The position numbers were made by a program, and so were the translations under genes. From NCBI GenBank assembly GCA_964020085.1, contig OZ026601.1:8632835-8696834 (forward strand): 64,000 nt of DNA, given 5' to 3'. Origin of the DNA: Micromussa lordhowensis. Lineage: Eukaryota > Cnidaria > Anthozoa > Scleractinia > Lobophylliidae. Shown here in pieces: positions 46,653-59,121 of this stretch (positions within the stretch are counted from its first letter, which is position 1; each line of letters begins with the position of its first letter). Below the pieces are notes generated by a model. That model was given only the letters and a program-made list of their open reading frames with translations. It was not told the DNA's origin and ran no database searches.

Positions 46653-46832
46653 TGTTAACACACTTATTGCTCATGAGTTATCGGGATTTATCTGTACTCG
46701 CTCACTAACAATGAACTCGAAATTTTTAATACCGCACCCGGCAATGCCTCGTGCGGTATTGAAATTTATCGTTCATTATTAGTGAGCTCGTGCAGGTAAA
46801 TCCGGATAATTCGCGAGCAGTGAGTGCGTTAA
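46653..46832. repeat. Imperfect foldback MITE
   Basis: GTTAACACACTTATTGCTC and the inverted end GAGCAGTGAGTGCGTTAAC pair imperfectly. The inner stem is AATACCGCAC / GTGCGGTATT. Confidence 0.7.
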
Positions 46833-46839
46833 CCTGTAA

Positions 46840-47560
46840 TTATATAAAGGGGATGTGTTCTGACCGAACAGTAGCCAAAGTTCTTTGATTTCATACTTTC
46901 CATAATTTTATTGCATTGTCAATGTCACCAAACACACCAACTAACTGGGTAAAGAGTCGGCAAAAGAGCATCGGCAGAACGAGACTGAATTATTTATTGA
47001 TAAGCTCCGAACACAATTGTGTTCCCGCCCTTGGTGGAGGGGGGGGGGGGGGGGGGAGTTCGGGGAAGTAATAAAAAGAGCCAAAACGTTATCTCAATAT
47101 TTTCTTCAATTTTAGTGGTTATCACGTGCCATTCATGACTTTACGTCATTATGTAGCAGCCTCCGTGAGCGGGTAAGATGAATCAAATTCTGCGCTGTGA
47201 TTGGCTACCCAAGCAAACAGGATGCCGTTATCCTGCCTTGTCGGGATTACCCGCTGTTTTGCGCGAGAAAATAGTGTTCCTTTTTGTATATGATACATCC
47301 CTTTATTGACCAAGCCTGTAAACCTTGTTTTTCTGCGCGTTTTCTCGGTCCATAAATACGCAAAAACAACTTGCAGCCATCTTGACTTCAGGCTTGGTTA
47401 ATAACCCATATAGAAAACAAAACCACTGCATAATTTTCAAAATCCAACCTACCTCACCGCACTTTCGTACAATTTCCAACCGGCCACTCTTCTCCCTATC
47501 CCCCCTCCCTCCCCCAACCAGGGAAAAAAAAGTAGATGTTTGCAATGTACTAATGAAGTA
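46840..47560. other. No gene; poly-G tract
   Basis: A run of 18 G occupies 47039-47056. Otherwise there are only unsupported open frames. Confidence 0.5.
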
Positions 47561-47562
47561 GA

Positions 47563-47896
47563 ACGATCTCACAACAATTAACAGCCACAGGGCAAAGAAC
47601 TTTCTACTTCAGGACAGTCAAACTCTGGAACTCACTGGATTCTTCTCTTAAGTTGAAACCGACACTACAGGACTTTAAACGTTGCCTGAAGAGAAGCCTT
47701 GTCTCAAACTTTTTAGTGACTTAATTGCTCTACGTTTGTCGTTTTTTTTTTAATTTTTTATTTAAAAATTAATCAGTTTGAGTATGTCATTTTACTTACT
47801 AGTTAATTAGTTAATTGATTTACTTGTGTATATAGTATTCATTATCTCGTTATTCTGAAAAGCCCATTTGGGACGAATAAAGTATGTATGTATGTA
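47563..47896 (+). pseudogene. LINE 3' end (non-LTR RT tail) with (TATG)n
   Basis: FYFRTVKLWNSLDSSLKLKP then LQDFKRCLKRSL ends at TAA 47722-47724, the usual last 40-50 residues of CR1/L2/Jockey-type LINE ORF2. The 3' UTR ends in a TATG microsatellite at 47896, as expected of a 5'-truncated insertion. Confidence 0.75.
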
Positions 47897-48143
47897 ACTG
47901 CACCTTGATGACTAGATTTCAGTATTGACTCACTCAGCCCTCAACGTCAACTGAAATATTGTCTACGAATATATAAAGAGAAAATGAACGTTTCGACGAA
48001 ATATGAATCTGTGGAGCAGTTCATGGAACAGTTCCTAATTATGTGCGTGAAACCAAAATGATCGCTCTAGCCAATCACAAAGTGACAGACAACACAGAGA
48101 ACCAATCAACACTCAAAGTAAACACATTTGGCTGACTTAAGGT

Positions 48144-48384
48144 AATAGGCCATTTTACAGTTGTGTGCTTAGTTACCTGGCCATGAATGCAAGCGAGGCT
48201 GGAGGTGACCTTGCTTTGATACAGACCTTCAAGCTATTCTCATGTAAATGTCAACTAGTTAGCATGAGAACAACTTGATTTGCACAATAAAAGTAGAGAG
48301 GTCTGTATCAAAACAAGGTCAACTCCAGCCTCGCTGCCAGTCAGAGGCCAGGTCACTTTGCCAACAACTGTAAAATGGTCTATT
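48144..48384. repeat. Foldback MITE, 241 bp
   Basis: AATAGGCCATTTTACAGTTG is inverted as CAACTGTAAAATGGTCTATT. The inner arms include GAGGCTGGAGGTGACCTTG. Confidence 0.85.
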
Positions 48385-49532
48385 CCCTTCAAATTGTTCT
48401 ACTATCAAACTTTTTTTCAAACTTGGCATAGTTAACATTCATGATATGACCATTAAAAAATTGCAATAAAAAATGAGGTCACCGTGCTTGTTTACGCGTA
48501 AGCAGGCTCGTAAAATGGGGTATTTTTACTGGTTGGGCGTTAAAAATTCGAATTATCTTCATACAGAATTAAGTTTTGATTACTTGAAAGACACAAAATT
48601 TTATCTTGAAAGTAAAGCTTCTTTTATTCACACAAGTAGTATTGCTTCATTTAAGCCGTTTTTGATTGCCTGATTGCTGGAATATCGCACTTTTTCGGAC
48701 AGTTCCGTGGTTAGCTTGAAGTCCTCGCCTTGGCCAAATACACCCAGTATAGAACTATTTTGCAGAAAACAAATCATGTTCTACTATCAAACTTTTTTCC
48801 TTCTTCAAATATGTTCTTTATGCTATAACGTTACTATAAAATCTTAAAATTAATTTACACCATGGAGTGGCTGTGCAAAGTTTGCTGGGAAGAATAGACA
48901 AGACATGATCTGCCATTTTTGGCCACCGAGGTGGCCGTTTATTTTCCTAACCATTAACTTTTAACTCAAGAAAAAACCTAGAACAATAGAAATGATTCCC
49001 AGCAAAGGTGAGGGAGTACCCGCCATGCACAAATGTTTGAAGTAATCACAGTCTATACTGAGGGTGGGTGGGCGGGAAATGGCGAACCGCTCGGAGAGCT
49101 CGAGTTGTGGAAAAGAGGACAGTATCCTGGCCTCATACGCTTAAGTATTTGATTATCTAAGTCCCGGATGACCCCCAACCACTTGCTGGGAGACTGGCAC
49201 TAACAAGCAGCATAAAATCATTTATTCCCCTGCAGGGCCCGGTTCCTGAAAGGAGGAATAAACTATGCCAGGTATAACAGTTATTCCAGGGATAAATCTG
49301 CTATTCTAGGAATAACTATACCAGGAATAAAAATGGGTTCCCGGAAGCACTAGTTATCATTGGAATAGCTAATCCAGGGATAACTTTGCTACTCTAGGAA
49401 TAAATCTTCCAGCAAAGGGGATTCCCACCTGAAAAAGAAGTTTGGCGGGAAATAAGTGCAAATGCGCGCGGGCTGCCATGCGAAGGGAGTGAAGGACGAA
49501 ATTTTTCTGTATCTGTCATCTGTGTATAAAAC

Positions 49533-52280
49533 ATGGACTCGGAAGAGCATACCGTAAACAATGCAGAAAAACGAAAGAGGAAACCAAATTTTACTACCCG
49601 AGAGTTGACAATAATTACAGACAACGTGGAGGCAAATAAAGGCATCTTGCAAAGCAAGTTTACCGACAATGTGACTAATAAAACCAAAACTGAAACATGG
49701 AAAGCCATTACAGAGAAGGTTAATGCCGTTGGTGTAGCCAGCAGAACCATCTACGAAGTAAAACAGAAATGGAAAGGGCTCTTCAGCACGGCCAAGAAGG
49801 AGTTCAGCCAACAAAAAAAGGCGCAAAGGAAGACGGGTGGTGGACCGGCTCCGGGAGAGCCCTCTGAAACAAGTAAAATGATCGTCGAAGTTTATGACAA
49901 CACGCCCGGCTTTTCGGGAATAACGGGAGGTTTTGAGTCCGGTGAGTACCGCTGTGACCATTATTTTACACGAGGGCACACAAACCGGAACTGAAAACCT
50001 GTGAAAAACAATTTTAAAACACTTTAATTAAGTCATGTGACAATAAGGGACATGTTTTGACTTGACACACAACGCCTGGTCGATTTCGCACTCGGCCATT
50101 TTGTTGTCTCCACTTGCCAGCGTTACAGGAAAGGGAGAAGCAATTGCAACTTAGTAATAAGGTAATCCTTATCTAAACGTGAGTAAGATCTGCTTGCTTT
50201 AATTAACGTGACCAAATATCCTTTGGATTAAGAAAACGAGTGTACGTTGTAAGACAATCCGATCGAAAGGAAATATCAACTGCTATGCACTTAGAAGTTC
50301 GTGGAATCGATAAAAGGGTTTGATTTGCAGCCGAACTTTTCAACTACCTCCCGGCTGTCATAAAATCATGTCTCAACTCCAAAAAAATTGCAAGATACTT
50401 TTGAAATAATGAAAAGCCGAGCCTTGAAAGAAGTGTTGACACTTGGTTAGCCCATATGTAATTTTTTGTGTACTGATTTTATGTATTTGTTAGGTTGGTA
50501 AAATTTAACCTGTTCACAGGTGGGGGAATTAAAAAAAAGGATTAGCTGATCATATACTTGTTTTCAGTATGTAATTGTATATCCTTTTACCTGATTGAAT
50601 TATTTGGTGCCTCTCATTTGCATATCCATATATTTACTTGTATTACTTGTACAGTGTGTTGCCCAGTTTCCAGCCACTTAAGTTTGTGGATACTATAACC
50701 TATTCCAGGAGCAAGTGAAATGGCTAATTTTTTCCACAAAGATGGAAAATTGTCTTACTTTGAAACCATGAAAAACTTTACTGAAGTTATGTGTATTGCT
50801 ACTGCATAACTTATCCAGTTTCCAGCCATATATATAAGCAATGTTCTTCTCGGGAACTCTTGAGCTGTCATAGGCTAATCTAATTTAAAATGGATTGACT
50901 TTTACTTTTTTACAAAAAGCTGCAGTAAAACTGACTGGAACTGCAACTTTTGTATCTGTTGCAATCTAAGATTTCATGTTTGGTGAAAATTTATTTGTAA
51001 CATACTGCTTTAAGCTACAAGCTCATGACCTTGTGTTCACTTGTACTACAAATTGGGGGTTATTTTTGTTCTCCTCTGAACCTGCGAGTAGCGACAGTAA
51101 TGAATGAGTGGAGGAACATCTTAGTTGCCTTTAAGTCATTCGTTTTTTTTTACAGTAGCTTTAACAAATCGTTTTATTCTTTCATGAAACAAATGTTTGA
51201 GCAACGATGCATTGTGTGACTGAAAAATGGCACAGTTAATCAAAATAATTCCTAAAGATACAAGCAGAACTGAATTCTCTGAGGTAGTAATAGATTCCCT
51301 GATCAATGTCAACATCATCAAAAATATTAGTTTCCATAGGAACCACCAAACCACCTATTCCTTTACTTCTAGTTGCAGTGCAGTAAAATCACAAATTGTG
51401 CCTTTGAAAAGCCCCCCAGAACACATCAATTTGTAGCTGTAACCTTCCTTTCCCTTTTGGAATCCATTCTTTTATAAAAAAATGATATCACCAAAGAAAA
51501 ATGTTGGAGTGAAGTTTTTTTGGCTGAAAATTGGTATCAGCCAGAAAGTGGGCAACATGCTGTATGCCTTGTTTTTTCACTGCACTCAATTTTTGTTTGT
51601 TTGCTGGCCCCAAAAACTTCAAGTGCACCAAATTGTCATTTTCAACGAAGGGTTCTTGGGCTTTGTAGAATCATTATGTATGTACGTCTGAGGAAATCAC
51701 AATACATTCATTACTGGAACCTCCCCAGATCTGAATGAAATAAAACACTGGAAATAAAAGAGTAGATCAAAATTAATGTCATTTGAGTATGCTGCTTAAT
51801 TAAGGCTGGTTTCCATAATGTTGTATCAGTCAGCCATAAAGCAAAGGAAAATCATTCACTAAGGGTACCTATAAATTACTGATACGACTTCTTGAAACCA
51901 GCCATTAAAACATGGAGTTCAAATAATACACATGTACATGTACAAGATACATTTTCCTACATGTAACAAAGGAGATGTCCCTGAGAAACTTCTTATCCAT
52001 AACTTTTCTTGTTGTCTTAGGAGATGTGATAGCAGAAGCTCTCCCTGCTGTAGCTGCCGAAGCAGACATGTTTGATGCAATTGATGTGGCTAAAAGCTCA
52101 CCCATAATAAGGGAGCCGGCACCAGTGAGTGGTGGGAAAAGAAAGAAGACCACTCAGGATGACCTTCTGCACTTGCAGTGCGAAACACTGCAACTGCAGA
52201 AGGAAACCCTACTAATGAAGAAAAGAAAACTTGAGCTAGAAATCAGCCAGCTGGAGTTGTCTCTCAGTTATACAACATAA
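49533..52280 (+). CDS. Harbinger Myb/SANT-like DNA-binding protein
   Basis: Exons 49533-49941 and 52021-52280 (donor CCG|gtgagt, acceptor cttag|gagatg) join in phase 1 to 222 residues. Residues about 18-95 are a Myb/SANT-like trihelix (NFTTRELTIITDNVEANKG, TWKAITEKVNAVG, VKQKWKGLFSTAKKEF) with spaced aromatic residues. A Pro/Gly linker follows, then a C-terminal Leu/Glu coiled coil (LHLQCETLQLQKETLLMKKR). In Harbinger elements this protein binds sub-terminal repeats and brings the nuclease to the nucleus (family knowledge). The reading frame is intact. The last codons are part of an inverted duplication reaching into the 3' UTR. Confidence 0.8.
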
Positions 52281-52332
52281 ATAGTTTATGTTGTATAGCT
52301 GAGACAATGCCAGCTGGCTAATTTCCATCTCA
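52232..52332. repeat. Hairpin overlapping the stop codon of the Myb-like gene
   Basis: TGAGCTAGAAATCAGCCAGC downstream to ACAACATAAA is repeated inverted immediately after the TAA at 52278-52280, giving arms of about 50 bp with few mismatches. Confidence 0.85.
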
Positions 52333-53327
52333 GTCATTGATCAGAAAGGCCTCAGTCTTGAAAGTGAACGTGTTTTGTGCACACTTAGTCAAAATTAATA
52401 TCACTGGATGGTGTATTGTCCAAACAGCTCAAATTGAGAAAAGTATGTGATTTCTTGGAAATTTTTTTACATTGGTTTTTAATGGATTGCAGATAAAAGA
52501 TGATGTCAATTCTGGAGTTTTAAAATTTTCTTGTAGTAAACAAACATAGCTACAAATGAATTTAAACATTGCGTTTTGTCATGTGCTGTGTTTGCTACCA
52601 GATCTATGCTGTATTACAGATATGCATATTACTCAGACAAATTATATAATGCATTTTTATCTCAAGTATCGCAGTTGGACAAACTCCATTCCATTCTTGT
52701 CATTTTTTACCTTGATATTTAAAATTAGTGATATCAAATTTATCTCCATGGTGCAATTATTATTCCAGAAAATAATCACACCCCCACCATGGGAGTCTTG
52801 ATATGAACTTCTACTCATCTAGACTTTTCTGATTGCTTTTTGGAGAGTTTATTAGGAAATCCTGTCCCCTCTGGAATTTCCAAAACAATTCCTTCCTTAG
52901 TGAATGTGGTTGTTTTCTGGAGATTGCAACAAAAAAAGTTATTGAATATATACTGCATATTAAATATTGACATTTACCAAAATATGTTTACTTGTATTTT
53001 TTCTTTTGTGTGATGCAGTATGTTTCAAACATTAGCCTCATCTTATGTTTCAATTTGATTGTGTTTTAATTCATGGGACTATGAGAATGTATGGGAAAAG
53101 TGTGATTTTTATTTGAAGGTCGGCCTGATTTAAAAAGTAAGGTATGGATTGAAAACTTCATCATGAACCTAGCAGTTTATCCTTGCCTTTTTTTGTTTTC
53201 ACATCTTTAGATTTGGTTGCCTGTATATGCAAACATAGTAGAGGCTAACTATGAGGGAAAACAATAACAGAATTGGAAAGAACTTGATATCATGTACAGC
53301 ACAACAACAATTAATATGGTGAAACAT

Positions 53328-55030
53328 TCAGAAGTAATGTTCACAAATGTAATCTCTAATTTTCAGCCCATCTTCAGGGCCATCATATGGGGGCACATCT
53401 GGTTGGTCATTCTCAAGCAGGTTTTCTCTTGGGTCATACACGTCATTTCGAAGGATTGCAATGTTATGCAGAACTGCACAGGCTCCTACGAGCTGCGAAA
53501 CCTTGACGGGATCCATTCGTATTTCAGAATGCATGAGATGGAATCTTCTCTTGAAGATACCAAATGACTGCTCGATTTTTACTCTGGTTTTGCCTAAAGC
53601 CTCATTGAAGGCCTCCTGGTGCTGTGTACTGGGGTGGGGGTAGGGTGTCATTAGAAAAGGCTTACAGCCATATCCACTATCACCAATCAGGAAGCCATCT
53701 TCCAAGTCCTTTATCTCGTCATTTAGCTTGTCATAGATAAGGCTGTCTTGGAAGATAAAGGAATCATGTGCATTCCCGGGCCACTTTGCCACCACATTGG
53801 TGAACATACCTAAAATGATAGAGAACAATTTTATGTAGCAATAATTTTCTCTCCACTTGATACTCCCTCGTGCTTGCTTGTGAATTGTGTAATTCCAGAA
53901 AATATCCATACCTCCCCCACAGAAGGGATTTTTTCTAAGAACCCCCCACCCCTCTGGAAATTCCAATTAACCTTCATACATTTCTTTACACTTTTTGGCC
54001 ACCCCCCAGGAAATTCCAAGCCCTTCTGTTGGGGTAGTATGGAAATTTTCTGAAACTGCACACTAGAATTGTTGCACCAATCAGTAATTTGGCATTTATT
54101 GTTATATTCTACAAATAGGAATAATATTAGAGGTGATGCTTTGCTTTATCAATAATTATTAGGAGATTCACTTTGGTACTCAGAGGTAATGATTTTAGGA
54201 AAAAAATGGGACTTAAACCTAAGAACATTACCCATATCTCCCTACACTGTTTAGGGTAATACATTTTTTCAAAAAATCCAGACCTCAACTGAAGAAGACT
54301 TTTCTCAAATATTAAAAAGTTAAATCTATGAAGATTACTGGCGATAAAGTCGTTTTTATGAGGTACAATTCACATAAAATATTTCTCACTGAAAGGTGTA
54401 CCTCAGGTCACGCAAAACAGACAGTATGGGTACCCTACCCCTGTGCTTTGAGCCAAGTACCCCACTGTCTGACTCACCTTCATGATCACAAATTGCTTGT
54501 ACGTTCAGAGAATGGTATCCTTTACGATTCACGAAGTCGTTTTCATTGATACGTGGCGCTTGAATACGGATATGTGTACAGTCAATGCACCCGATCACAC
54601 CTGGGAAGCCGTTCTTGGCGAAGAAGGCTTGTTTGATTATAGTTTTCCTGTCCTCGTCCGGCCAAACAATGAACATATGTTGACGGCGTATTAGAGCCTG
54701 TGATACTGCAGTTATGCATCGTGAGACCGTGGATTTTGGTAGCCCGAATGTATCGCCTATTACCTCTAGGAAACTTCCAGATGCGAAGAAACGTAAGGCT
54801 ACAAGAACTTGAGCAAGTGGCGAAAGTGCGTGATTACGAGCGGTGTTTCTCGCTAGATCATCGGTCAACAAATCGGCAAGGTACCTTATGGAGTCTCTTC
54901 CAAAACGGAATCTTGACTTGACGTCGTTCTCGCTTAAGTATTCGTCTAGATGTGCATTAAAAAGCCTAAAACGCCGCGGCCTGGCGCGTCTTGCATGAGC
55001 AAGACGACCAAACAGCAACAGGTCGGCCAT
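53328..55030 (-). CDS. HARBI1-like DDE transposase
   Basis: Exons 55030-54478 and 53809-53328 (donor GAAG|gtgagt, acceptor atttta g|gtatg) join in phase 1 to 344 residues, close to the ~350 of HARBI1. N-terminal half: FRFGRDSIRYLADLL, then a helix-turn-helix-like stretch (LEVIGDTFGLPKSTVSR). Catalytic core: GVIGCIDCTHIRI (first Asp), joined across the intron as CDHEG-MFTNVVAKWPG, NAHDSFIF (second Asp) and VKIEQSFGIFKRRF (Glu). DSGYGCKPFLMTPY lies between. All three acidic residues are present and no stop or shift is seen, so the gene may be active or only recently silenced. Confidence 0.9.
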
Positions 55031-55231
55031 CTTGTTTTTGCAGATTTATCCCTGGAATAGCGATTTATTATTACCTCGCAAGGTGTAATAAATTTATCCC
55101 AGATTTATTCCCTGAATAGCGCTATTCCTTCTTTCAGGAACAGAATTTATTCCGGGGATAAAGTTATCCCTGAAATAAGGCACATTTATCCCTGGAATAG
55201 AGTTATTCCTCCTTTCAGGAACCGGCCCCTG

Positions 55232-56175
55232 GTGGGGTGAATAAATTTCATTTATTAGACTGTTCTTAGCAAATACCAAAAAACAAAATCGGAGCTCGCC
55301 GCGCTCGTTGAATAGAAAAGGGGCATTTATTTCGCTATCGAGCTTAGTTTGAAGGAAATCTCTTAGGTTTTGTACGCGCACGCGCTCATATGCGCGCGCT
55401 AATGACGCGAAAATCGTGCGCAGTATGGATGCGCAATGCAATACAAAGGAATTACCTTAAAGAGCGTAAAAACGTGTGGTGATTGGTTTTGGTTTTACTT
55501 CTGATTAGATAAAAACTGGCGCGACATTATTTAAGCAAGTCGTGTGACATAGTATTCAAAACTAAATACTTTTCGACACTTAACTGAAGACCGCTCTAAA
55601 CAAAAACTACTTGGTATTCTTGGTCGCTTCTTTCCCAGCTCCGTCTTTCGAATTCTTCATTTCCCCATTGTCAATATATGCTGGAATCCCTGTTTGCTTG
55701 GATGAACTGCTGAGAAAAAGGTAAATATGCTACTAAATGCCAAATATTTTAAAATGCAAGGAAAATTGCATACAACAAGAACTGCATTTCTTGATATTTT
55801 GTCAGGGGTATACCACCATAAGACGTGAGTTGCATTCACATATTGTAAATGCAGAGGCTCGTTACTCTAGTTTAAGTGATAAAGAGAGGACTAAGTATTT
55901 ACTTAGAGTAGACAGTAAAGATGAATCTAAAGTAATAGGTAAATACATCCTTTTATATTTCAAAAAACGAAAAGAGATTCTTAATTCCAAAAAGTAATTA
56001 GCGGTATGAGTTTTCCAATCACCTGTAAACAGATATGGTAAATATTATTTTGTATTTTTAATAGTTAATGTTCAAACCTTAATTAAAATAACTAGACCAA
56101 TACCTCCGTTTGGAGAGTACTGTAAGGCGCAATAAGGATATGCCACTTCTTTTATCACTGACTCACTGGCTCACC
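55232..56175. other. Spacer between two transposons; weak LINE-like frame
   Basis: No firm gene. 55800-55990 reads TTIRRELHSHIVNAEARYSS then KYLLRVDSKDESKVIGKYI, which might be the end of a LINE ORF2; confidence is low. Confidence 0.3.
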
Positions 56176-59062
56176 ACAGGTGTCGCAAACTCACGTTTCG
56201 AAAAATCGATCAAATATTAATGATTTATGTATGCGTATTGAGTTGGACGTGACCACCTGAAAGTGCGCGGTGTTGTGTTACACTTTGGACAACAGAAACC
56301 AGGCAAGGTTAGTATATTTTTAGTATTATTTAAGGTATCATGGTAGGTGGATTGACAGTGTTTGGAAATCGCGCTCTTACGCTGGCGCTTTGAAAGAAAA
56401 CCCCATCAACCTATACATTTTCTGAAAGCTTAATAGTTATAGAATACAATCATATGTTTGAAATTTTCTAAAAAGTTATTGTCGCAGTGAAATAAAAAGA
56501 AATACCCAAAAACACTGCTTTGCTTAAACTGGTTCGCTTCCGCGCGTGAATCATCGGAGCGGCGCGATTAACATCGGAAATGTTTTCTCACACATCACCC
56601 TCAAAAAGGGTGTCGGCGATTTTCCAGATGTGGTTTGTTTTTTTTCTACACCCTTCTAAAGTTTGATGTTCTGAACGCGGGTGTCTCCTTCCACTAAAGA
56701 GGCCATAACTCTGAAACGGAAGCGAAATTAAACAAAGCCCGACACCCTTTTTCGAAGGAGGTAATAGGGAACATACCTGCCGATTTTCGGGGTCTATATC
56801 GTCTACATCTACATCTGTGCTTTGACTCGATCTCTCGCTGTGGAAGTTTCGGAATTGCGTCCGTTCTCCAGCAATTTCGTGCGACTAGCACTTGTTGTAT
56901 TTTGACCTTCAGCTTTATTGGTGGGATCATAGTTAGTTGGGTTGCCTTGATCTTGTAATGCTGAATGATATCCTTGGCAAAAGAGAACGAACATACATGC
57001 ACATACAGACTAACAATGCTATGTAAGACATCCTTACAAACATGACTGTCCGGTTCAAGTTCTGCATCTGATACCATCAAACTATAATAAGCAAGGATGT
57101 CGCCATCACTGGTTGCTTTGTTAGTGATGCCAGAAATATCTAATCTTTGCAAATCAGGCTTTGATGTGAATTGCCTAAAATGGCATTCTGCTTTCAAAAA
57201 TATTTGCTGTGCAGGCTGAGTGATTGACCAAAGTCCCCCACGGTTCAAAGCTGACACAAGTTTCTGGCTAGAGTCAGTCATGCTCTCCAGTTTCCCAGCT
57301 TTCAGTATTGCCATAGCTTGTTGGCTCTCGACTGAGTTAGCTCGTCCATGTTTTTTGTGTAAGTTGTGCAGAACATAACCTCCAAGATATTGCATCCCAG
57401 CTTTCTCCTTATCTGACAACACAGCTTTTATATGATGACTGCTTTTGGTAGAGTGTTTTTGTTGCTTAGAGTATGCAAGCAAACAGTAAGCAACTTTGGA
57501 TGCCAGTAGTGTTGCTGCATTCCTAGAAATTCCACTGAAGAATTGAGTTGACTTTGCAGCAACTGTTGCATAATATTTGCCATAAAACTTTTCTGCATCT
57601 CCATTTCTTGTATATCCTTCATAGATTGCTTTGACAGCAGAAAATCCATTGCTGTCTTCTGGTAGCTGTTGGTATGAGTAATTGCCGAGCTCATTCCTTA
57701 AATTTTCTGCAAAAACTTTCCTTTCCTTAACATTGCGGACAGCTCGGTCAACTATTTCTGCAAGAACACTCGGGCTTAACTGTTGCACCTGCTCCAATCC
57801 TTCCTCTTGACTGCTGTGTTTTGCAGCCCTGTGTCATTCATGTCTCATAACCTCCTTTGGTTTTGTACTTCTTTCTGCAGTCATTGCAAACAATTTCTTG
57901 ACGCTGAACCTACAAAGGTATCACAAACATTGTCATTGTAAAATAAATAAACTACTCAAGAGTTTAAAAATAAAAATTCGATGGGCACTTTTTCGAAACA
58001 GAGAGTACGTGAAGCCGGGAAGCTCTACCAATTACAAGGTTTACCACTTAGAATAATTTCTACATTCCGGAGCGTTGAGCTCTTTAGAAGCTTTTTATAA
58101 GTCTTCCTTGTTTCGCAGGAGCCCTAACAAAGATTGCCTTTGAAGAAACGGCAATATATAAGCATGGTTTTGTTTAATTTCGTTTGTTTACACGCGTCGA
58201 GAAGCCCATCTGTGGCAAATTTAAGCTCCGTAGTGTGAAATTACAACTCGAAATTGCAACTTTTTCAACTTACATTTCTAACTGCGACGGAAAATTGTTC
58301 CTCTACTTCTTCATCGTCTTCCAAAATACCCAAGATCGCTTCAAAATCTTCTCCCCATACAAACAGATCGTCTACATTGTCCGCCATCTTGAATGAACTT
58401 GTGCACGGTCAGAGTCACGTGACGGGTCTGTTCAACATCGTCGACCACGCTATTGTTTAACCCTTTGATGTTCACCGGGTTTCATAACCAGTCTCCTCTA
58501 CTAACTATGGTGGGATTTGTGTCCGAGAGTTCCTTCAACCATTCTTCTAAGTTTAAAACAATGCGACCCACAGTCGCTCAATCAGGAGCCAAAGATATTG
58601 TTCGACGCTGAACTTGCTGGTTCCACCAGATTTTCGCCTCTTCGGTTTCTTCGGAGACGAAAATGGGCAAGAAGTTTTCTTGCGAGTTTTCGTCCTGACA
58701 TAAAGAAAATTTGACAAGAACGAAAGCTTGACTTGCGATGCAACAACCAGATCGAGAACGGTTCGCGTGCACAAATAAAATATCTCACCGCAATTCGCGT
58801 TACATGTGACAACTGGCGGTGAATTTTAATGAGAGCTGTCAACGCGCCGTAAGAAATTTAATGAGATTCAAAAATAGTTTTTCTCTTTATCGTAAAAAGT
58901 AAAAAGCTTTTTTGTCCATTCTTTCTGCAAATTATTTTTCTCAGAGCTTAGAGCCGTTTAGAGCGCTCAAATTCTCAACGGCCCAAAATGTAACACAACA
59001 CCGATAATTAATATTTGATCGATTCCTATCGATTCCTCGAATCCTGAGTTTGGGACGCCTGT
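56176..59062. mobile_element. 2.9-kb TIR element carrying a C2H2 zinc-finger gene
   Basis: Left end ACAGGTGTCGCAAACTCACG matches the inverted right end ACAGGCGTCCCAAACTCAGG. Further in, ATCGATCAAATATTAAT and GGTGTTGTGTTACA occur inverted at both sides. Both flanks are made of ACTCACTG-type repeats, so the target duplication cannot be read. The superfamily is not recognised. Confidence 0.65.
56694..58387 (-). pseudogene. Broken C2H2 zinc-finger protein of the 2.9-kb element
   Basis: Exon 1 (58387-58274) encodes [20 protein letters not shown] and an acidic tail; donor AAT|gtaagt is phase 0. Exon 2 starts at 57909 after tttgtag and encodes QEIVCNDCRKKYKTKGGYE, the first half of a C2H2 finger. 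A frameshift and an in-frame TGA near 57837-57850 then break the His half (HE*HRAAKH). From about 57815 a 370-residue frame runs on (KVAYCLLAYSKQ, MQYLGGYVLHNLHKKH, LVSALNRGGLWSITQ, AECHFRQF). YxGGYV plus GGL is a pattern seen near the C-terminus of several transposase types, but no DDE residues are identifiable. Near 56800-56870 another frame (STDVDVDDIDPENRQ) looks more coding-like, suggesting a further shift. Confidence 0.55.
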
Positions 59063-59121
59063 AGACTCACTGACTCACTGAATCACCGACAGACACTCTA
59101 ACTGGCCGACTATCTAACTAC

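Larger units (their letters stand above)
49233..55231. mobile_element. Complete PIF/Harbinger transposon, about 6.0 kb
   Basis: Terminal repeats CAGGGCCCGGTTCCTGAAAG (left) and CAGGGGCCGGTTCCTGAAAG (right, inverted) continue through GAGGAATAA. Sub-terminal units resembling ATTTATCCCTGGAATAG recur about five times at each side. The interior holds the two standard Harbinger genes, convergently transcribed: a Myb/SANT-like protein (plus) and a DDE nuclease (minus). No clean 3-bp target duplication was found (CTG against GTG next to the ends), and ATTTATTC also occurs inverted just outside both ends, so the exact edge is slightly uncertain. Confidence 0.85.

Noticed and set aside
49389..49979. 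196-residue minus-strand frame
   Set aside because: Antisense of the Myb/SANT-like exon, without motifs of its own.
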